The notes below the pieces were generated by a model. It worked only from the letters and a program-made list of their open reading frames with translations. It had not been told where the DNA came from and ran no database searches. The position numbers and the translations under genes are program-made. This document shows, in pieces, positions 7,901 to 9,626 of a DNA stretch of 9,626 nucleotides (positions are counted from its first letter, which is position 1; each line of letters opens with the position of its first letter). Source of the DNA: an uncultured Prevotella sp. (GTDB lineage Bacteria > Bacteroidota > Bacteroidia > Bacteroidales > Bacteroidaceae); the NCBI GenBank assembly GCA_900554835.1, contig USJD01000138.1, forward strand, positions 1 through 9,626, in the 5' to 3' direction.

Positions 7901-8350
7901 TTCTGTCAGCTGTTCTCCATTTCTTGTAATTTTATAGAGCGCAGTCTTGGCATTCTCGTAGCGCACTCTTTGGAATCTGACGTGCCATTCTGCGCGATAG
8001 ATACTGCCGTTGTTGGCAAGGAAGGTGAGTTTGCTGTAACCCTCTTTCTTGCCACGAGTCAGGATGTTTCGACTGTCTGTAGGAGCTAACCGGTTGTTTT
8101 CATTGGTATCAGCTTCTCCGAAAATCTCGATGTTCTGATTCTTGTCGCCTTTCTTTCTTGGGTAGCGAGGGGCGCGGTTGTATAGGGCAAGGCAGATGGC
8201 GTCGAGTAGGGTGGATTTGCCACTGCCCGTCGGACCTACGATGCTGAAGATGGTGCTCTCGCCTAAGGCACCTTCTTCAAAGTTGATGACCTCGCCTCCC
8301 TGTTTGTCAAGCGAAGCGAGGTTGAGTATTTCGAGTTGTAGGAATTTCAT
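4940..8350 (-). CDS. sbcC: SbcC, SMC-like ATPase subunit of the SbcCD DNA-end nuclease (Rad50 homologue)
   Basis: ATPase and tethering subunit of the SbcCD complex, which opens hairpins and trims blocked or branched DNA ends in the cytoplasm. Seen: a Rad50-type N-terminus, Walker A GPTGSGKST at 39-47, and a Q-loop region with VLIAQGSFANFL, which is typical of SbcC. Two long Glu/Lys/Gln-rich coiled-coil arms (about 190-560 and 590-990) flank a zinc hook CPLCGSTTHPYH, with C571 and C574 near the middle of the chain. At the C-terminus are the ABC signature LSGGE at 1041-1045, Walker B LFIDEGFG with D1073/E1074, a D-loop TLDPD, and switch histidine H1107 in SHTD. Its 1136 residues are somewhat longer than E. 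coli SbcC (about 1050), within the normal range for coiled-coil length. It lies directly behind sbcD, with the start ATG overlapping the sbcD stop as ATGA, so translation is probably coupled. Base composition is markedly richer in G+C than the defence genes, as expected for a core gene. All catalytic motifs are present. Confidence 0.97.
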   Translation of the reverse strand: MKFLQLEILNLASLDKQGGEVINFEEGALGESTIFSIVGPTGSGKSTLLDAICLALYNRAPRYPRKKGDKNQNIEIFGEADTNENNRLAPTDSRNILTRGKKEGYSKLTFLANNGSIYRAEWHVRFQRVRYENAKTALYKITRNGEQLTEEIADWNELPNIIGLDYDQFLRTVLIAQGSFANFLTAKENERYELLEKLIGCEETYTNIATEIKKAKDQAMDAYNQMTASVEAVKQNLLNDEELAQLQEEITRLEKAEKELDSQLQAISKDLQWYEENDKQTKQIAIYQADMEQAANATKDIQAQILRLQLHDEVQPAVNLLQEVERQIQSIHEQEEEILKSEAAMKSKVVGITKSEHTLSYLKEVVNKAQEQLEKTLPIIAEARALKTKMEAAMPNLKEKKEALELAQKENLTAQRDVEENARNIQKWEAETEKANLALKTTKEEIAKQKQVLHEATQAAEQAWEKEKNKTAGQNIEELQTKKSAAEKKLQDVQQAIKVVAHLDVATTEKQKNEERIQFLGKRNAEIDEALGKLTIEALTQETQTLRNAYTLMVSEKWEIHRANLTEGKPCPLCGSTTHPYHTDNRQFEEATTELSQLLKAKEDLLKLQQKQEKHLSGERKQNDGEVQTLQKQQEKLSGEIATYEEEWKALIAQYPKIPKAEAELKALLPIYEDKAKEATGKLSLFNKIQKEIERLTQLKDKAVKDEAAYESKASVILNNAQESTSTCATQLAEHKALTTNLISQEKNKKKAYEKALQAWNNTKKEMEEWQAQYQQILNGEEPDAAEQRLTAAKDEATKAADDKNENINKLKAELANSKGSHQTMLSQNKTMKENLQAKEKELDLWIEEYNKQLAEKSIEPSLIDRNTIREMLHSAEDWNAIRREKDEKEKAVASTTALYQSAEKAYQQHLEHQPAQTRDALLAIQQEYQERSQRNELIAANARMQNHQEAVKQLGDKAEALKLVTQEKDDWTAITDAIGADGKTLRKIAQCYTLSFLIAHANQEIRKFNSRYELQQVKHSLGIRVIDHDRADDIRDTTSLSGGETFIVSLGLALGLSALSSRNISFENLFIDEGFGTLDPDTLATVIDSLAMLQSSQGKKVGVISHTDTMSERITTQIRIIKNGNSGSSHIEIYP

Positions 8351-9626
8351 AATGATGATGTAGTTAATAAATCGGATAGCATTTTCTCCTGTCTTTCGTT
8401 CATTGGAGCGTTGTGCCTGATGGCAAAGGCCTCCTTCAAAGTATCGAGTGGCGGACGGTTGACGATGTCCTCAATGCTGGTGATTTGCTGGGAACCTTGG
8501 ATGGTGGAGAGGTCTAATTGTGGGATAATACGCTGAATCTTGCAGAGTACGGCATCCTTCTCGTTGACGAGATTCTCCAGTTCCTTGATGTCATCGTTGG
8601 ATAACTTTTCCTGCTTCACCTTCAGCATTACGTAGTCGAAATGATCGCTCAGTTCGCCATTCATCCTTTCTGAAAGTTCTGAATGGATGAGTTTCTGCCA
8701 TTTTTTGAGGGTAAGTTCCTCCTCGTTTTCAGGCAGAATGCGAAGGGAGTGCTGAGGCTTGTATTCCAGGAAATCTACTTTTATATCCTTGCTCTTGTTT
8801 TTGCAGCTACCCGTTTCGTCCTCGTTCGTTCTGTTTTCTTCAATTTCATCATCTCCCTCCTTTCCTTCAAATCTGATAGTGATGAGGTCGATTCCGTGTA
8901 TGTAGTCTTTCTCGGCGAACGACATCGGGAGGATACTACCCGTGTATCGTGCCCAGTTGGTGTTCCAGATATGTTGTCTCTTGTGGATGTGCCCGCAAGT
9001 CATGTAGTCAGGATGATCGTTCCATCCTTCCAAATCCACTTCCTCCTGTCCGCCGATAATAATCTTCTCGCTCGCATCCTGTTTGGCTATGTCAGAACCC
9101 TTGGCGTACATGTGTGCCATCATGATGCACTTTCTGCCCGGGTATTTCTGTCGGGCTTCAGCCGTCAGTTCTCTCAGGAAGGCGTTGACTCCTTGCGAAT
9201 AGCAGGCGTTCTGGACCACATCACTCCGAAGGAAAGGCACGGCGAGGATGATGACTTCTTCTCCTTCCTCATTGGACACAGGGATGATGAGATCATCGTA
9301 GGAATAGAGCCAATGTCCGCCGGTTTTATTATCGTCTTCGCTTTCTCCCTGCTGCCAGATTTTCCTTACATTTCCTCTGATTTCTACATGGTATCTGGCA
9401 AGGAGCGGGCGGGGAGCTTCCAGTCTGTTGGCGGAATCGTGATTGCCGGCGGTGATGATAATCTGCATGTTCGGGCACAGATGGGTGGCATCGGCAAGAA
9501 ACTCGTAATAAACGGTCTGTGCTGCTGCCGATGGATTTCCATTGTCGAAGATGTCTCCTGCGACGAGGAGTGCATCGGGCTTTTGTTCAGCGATTTGTTC
9601 CAGGAGCCATTTCAGGAAATGCTTGT
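8347..9626 (-). CDS. sbcD: SbcD, metallophosphoesterase nuclease subunit of SbcCD (Mre11 homologue), 5' end cut by the window
   Basis: Mn-dependent nuclease subunit of SbcCD (3'-5' exonuclease and single-strand or hairpin endonuclease), partner of SbcC. The reading frame stays open to the right edge: bases 9469-9626 translate as further conserved sequence (KPDALLVAGDIFDNGNPS and on), so the internal ATG at 9466-9468 is not the start. About 425 residues are visible; probably a few tens are missing, including the first metal motif (DWHLG). Seen: AGDIFD with its metal aspartate codon at 9553-9555, the GNHD motif (about 9436-9447), a MMAHMYAKG histidine motif, and GHIHKR (about 8982-9000), which are the remaining phosphoesterase motifs. 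After the catalytic domain comes a strongly acidic, polar stretch (about 8800-8870; GDDEIEENRTNEDE) that looks like a flexible insertion. The C-terminal part should contact the SbcC coiled-coil base. The stop overlaps the sbcC start by four bases. The operon promoter lies outside the window. Confidence 0.95.
   Translation of the reverse strand, partial: KHFLKWLLEQIAEQKPDALLVAGDIFDNGNPSAAAQTVYYEFLADATHLCPNMQIIITAGNHDSANRLEAPRPLLARYHVEIRGNVRKIWQQGESEDDNKTGGHWLYSYDDLIIPVSNEEGEEVIILAVPFLRSDVVQNACYSQGVNAFLRELTAEARQKYPGRKCIMMAHMYAKGSDIAKQDASEKIIIGGQEEVDLEGWNDHPDYMTCGHIHKRQHIWNTNWARYTGSILPMSFAEKDYIHGIDLITIRFEGKEGDDEIEENRTNEDETGSCKNKSKDIKVDFLEYKPQHSLRILPENEEELTLKKWQKLIHSELSERMNGELSDHFDYVMLKVKQEKLSNDDIKELENLVNEKDAVLCKIQRIIPQLDLSTIQGSQQITSIEDIVNRPPLDTLKEAFAIRHNAPMNERQEKMLSDLLTTSSL

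Noticed and set aside
4958..8089. Many open frames on the plus strand opposite sbcC, up to 223 codons (7418-8089), and alternative minus-strand frames inside it.
   Set aside because: They lie entirely within a full-length, motif-complete sbcC and have composition artefacts (long Leu/Phe runs) typical of the antisense of Glu/Lys/Gln-rich coiled coils.
8347..9468. SbcD as a complete 373-residue protein starting at the ATG at 9466-9468.
   Set aside because: The frame continues upstream to the window edge with conserved SbcD sequence including AGDIFD, so this ATG is internal.

Overview
The window looks like a chromosomal segment of a Bacteroidota bacterium, possibly Prevotellaceae. This is inferred from the SbcC/SbcD sequence style, from A-rich stretches instead of clear Shine-Dalgarno sites before the genes, and from AT-rich accessory genes beside moderate-GC housekeeping genes. 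Species cannot be fixed from the sequence alone.

Left part (1-4826, plus strand, AT-rich, about one-third G+C by eye). Two overlapping genes encode an OLD-family ATPase/TOPRIM nuclease (558 aa) and a UvrD-like superfamily 1 helicase (about 510 aa). This is the GajA + GajB layout of the anti-phage Gabija system (class 2 OLD nuclease with a UvrD-type helicase), in what looks like a divergent form. After a 113-base gap carrying a small operator-like inverted repeat comes a 511-aa protein. It has an N-terminal Schlafen-type AlbA_2 domain, a GHKL-like HATPase_c_4 domain, an in-frame 12-base tandem repeat encoding a Lys/Glu/Cys linker, and a C-terminal winged helix. It could be a regulator or accessory partner of the pair, or an independent neighbour.

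Middle (4827-4939). A short convergent intergenic region holds a 12+12 base perfect inverted repeat with a nested smaller hairpin, bracketed by a 7-base direct repeat. It sits where the base composition changes and may be a two-way terminator or the trace of a small mobile element.

Right part (4940-9626, minus strand, about half G+C). The sbcD-sbcC operon encodes the bacterial Mre11-Rad50 type DNA-end nuclease complex. SbcC is complete (1136 aa, zinc hook at C571/C574). SbcD runs off the right edge and lacks only its extreme N-terminus. The two genes overlap by four bases (ATGA).

Together the window reads as a defence module placed beside a core DNA-repair operon. Both halves encode ATP-driven nucleases acting on DNA, but nothing in the sequence proves a functional link between them.
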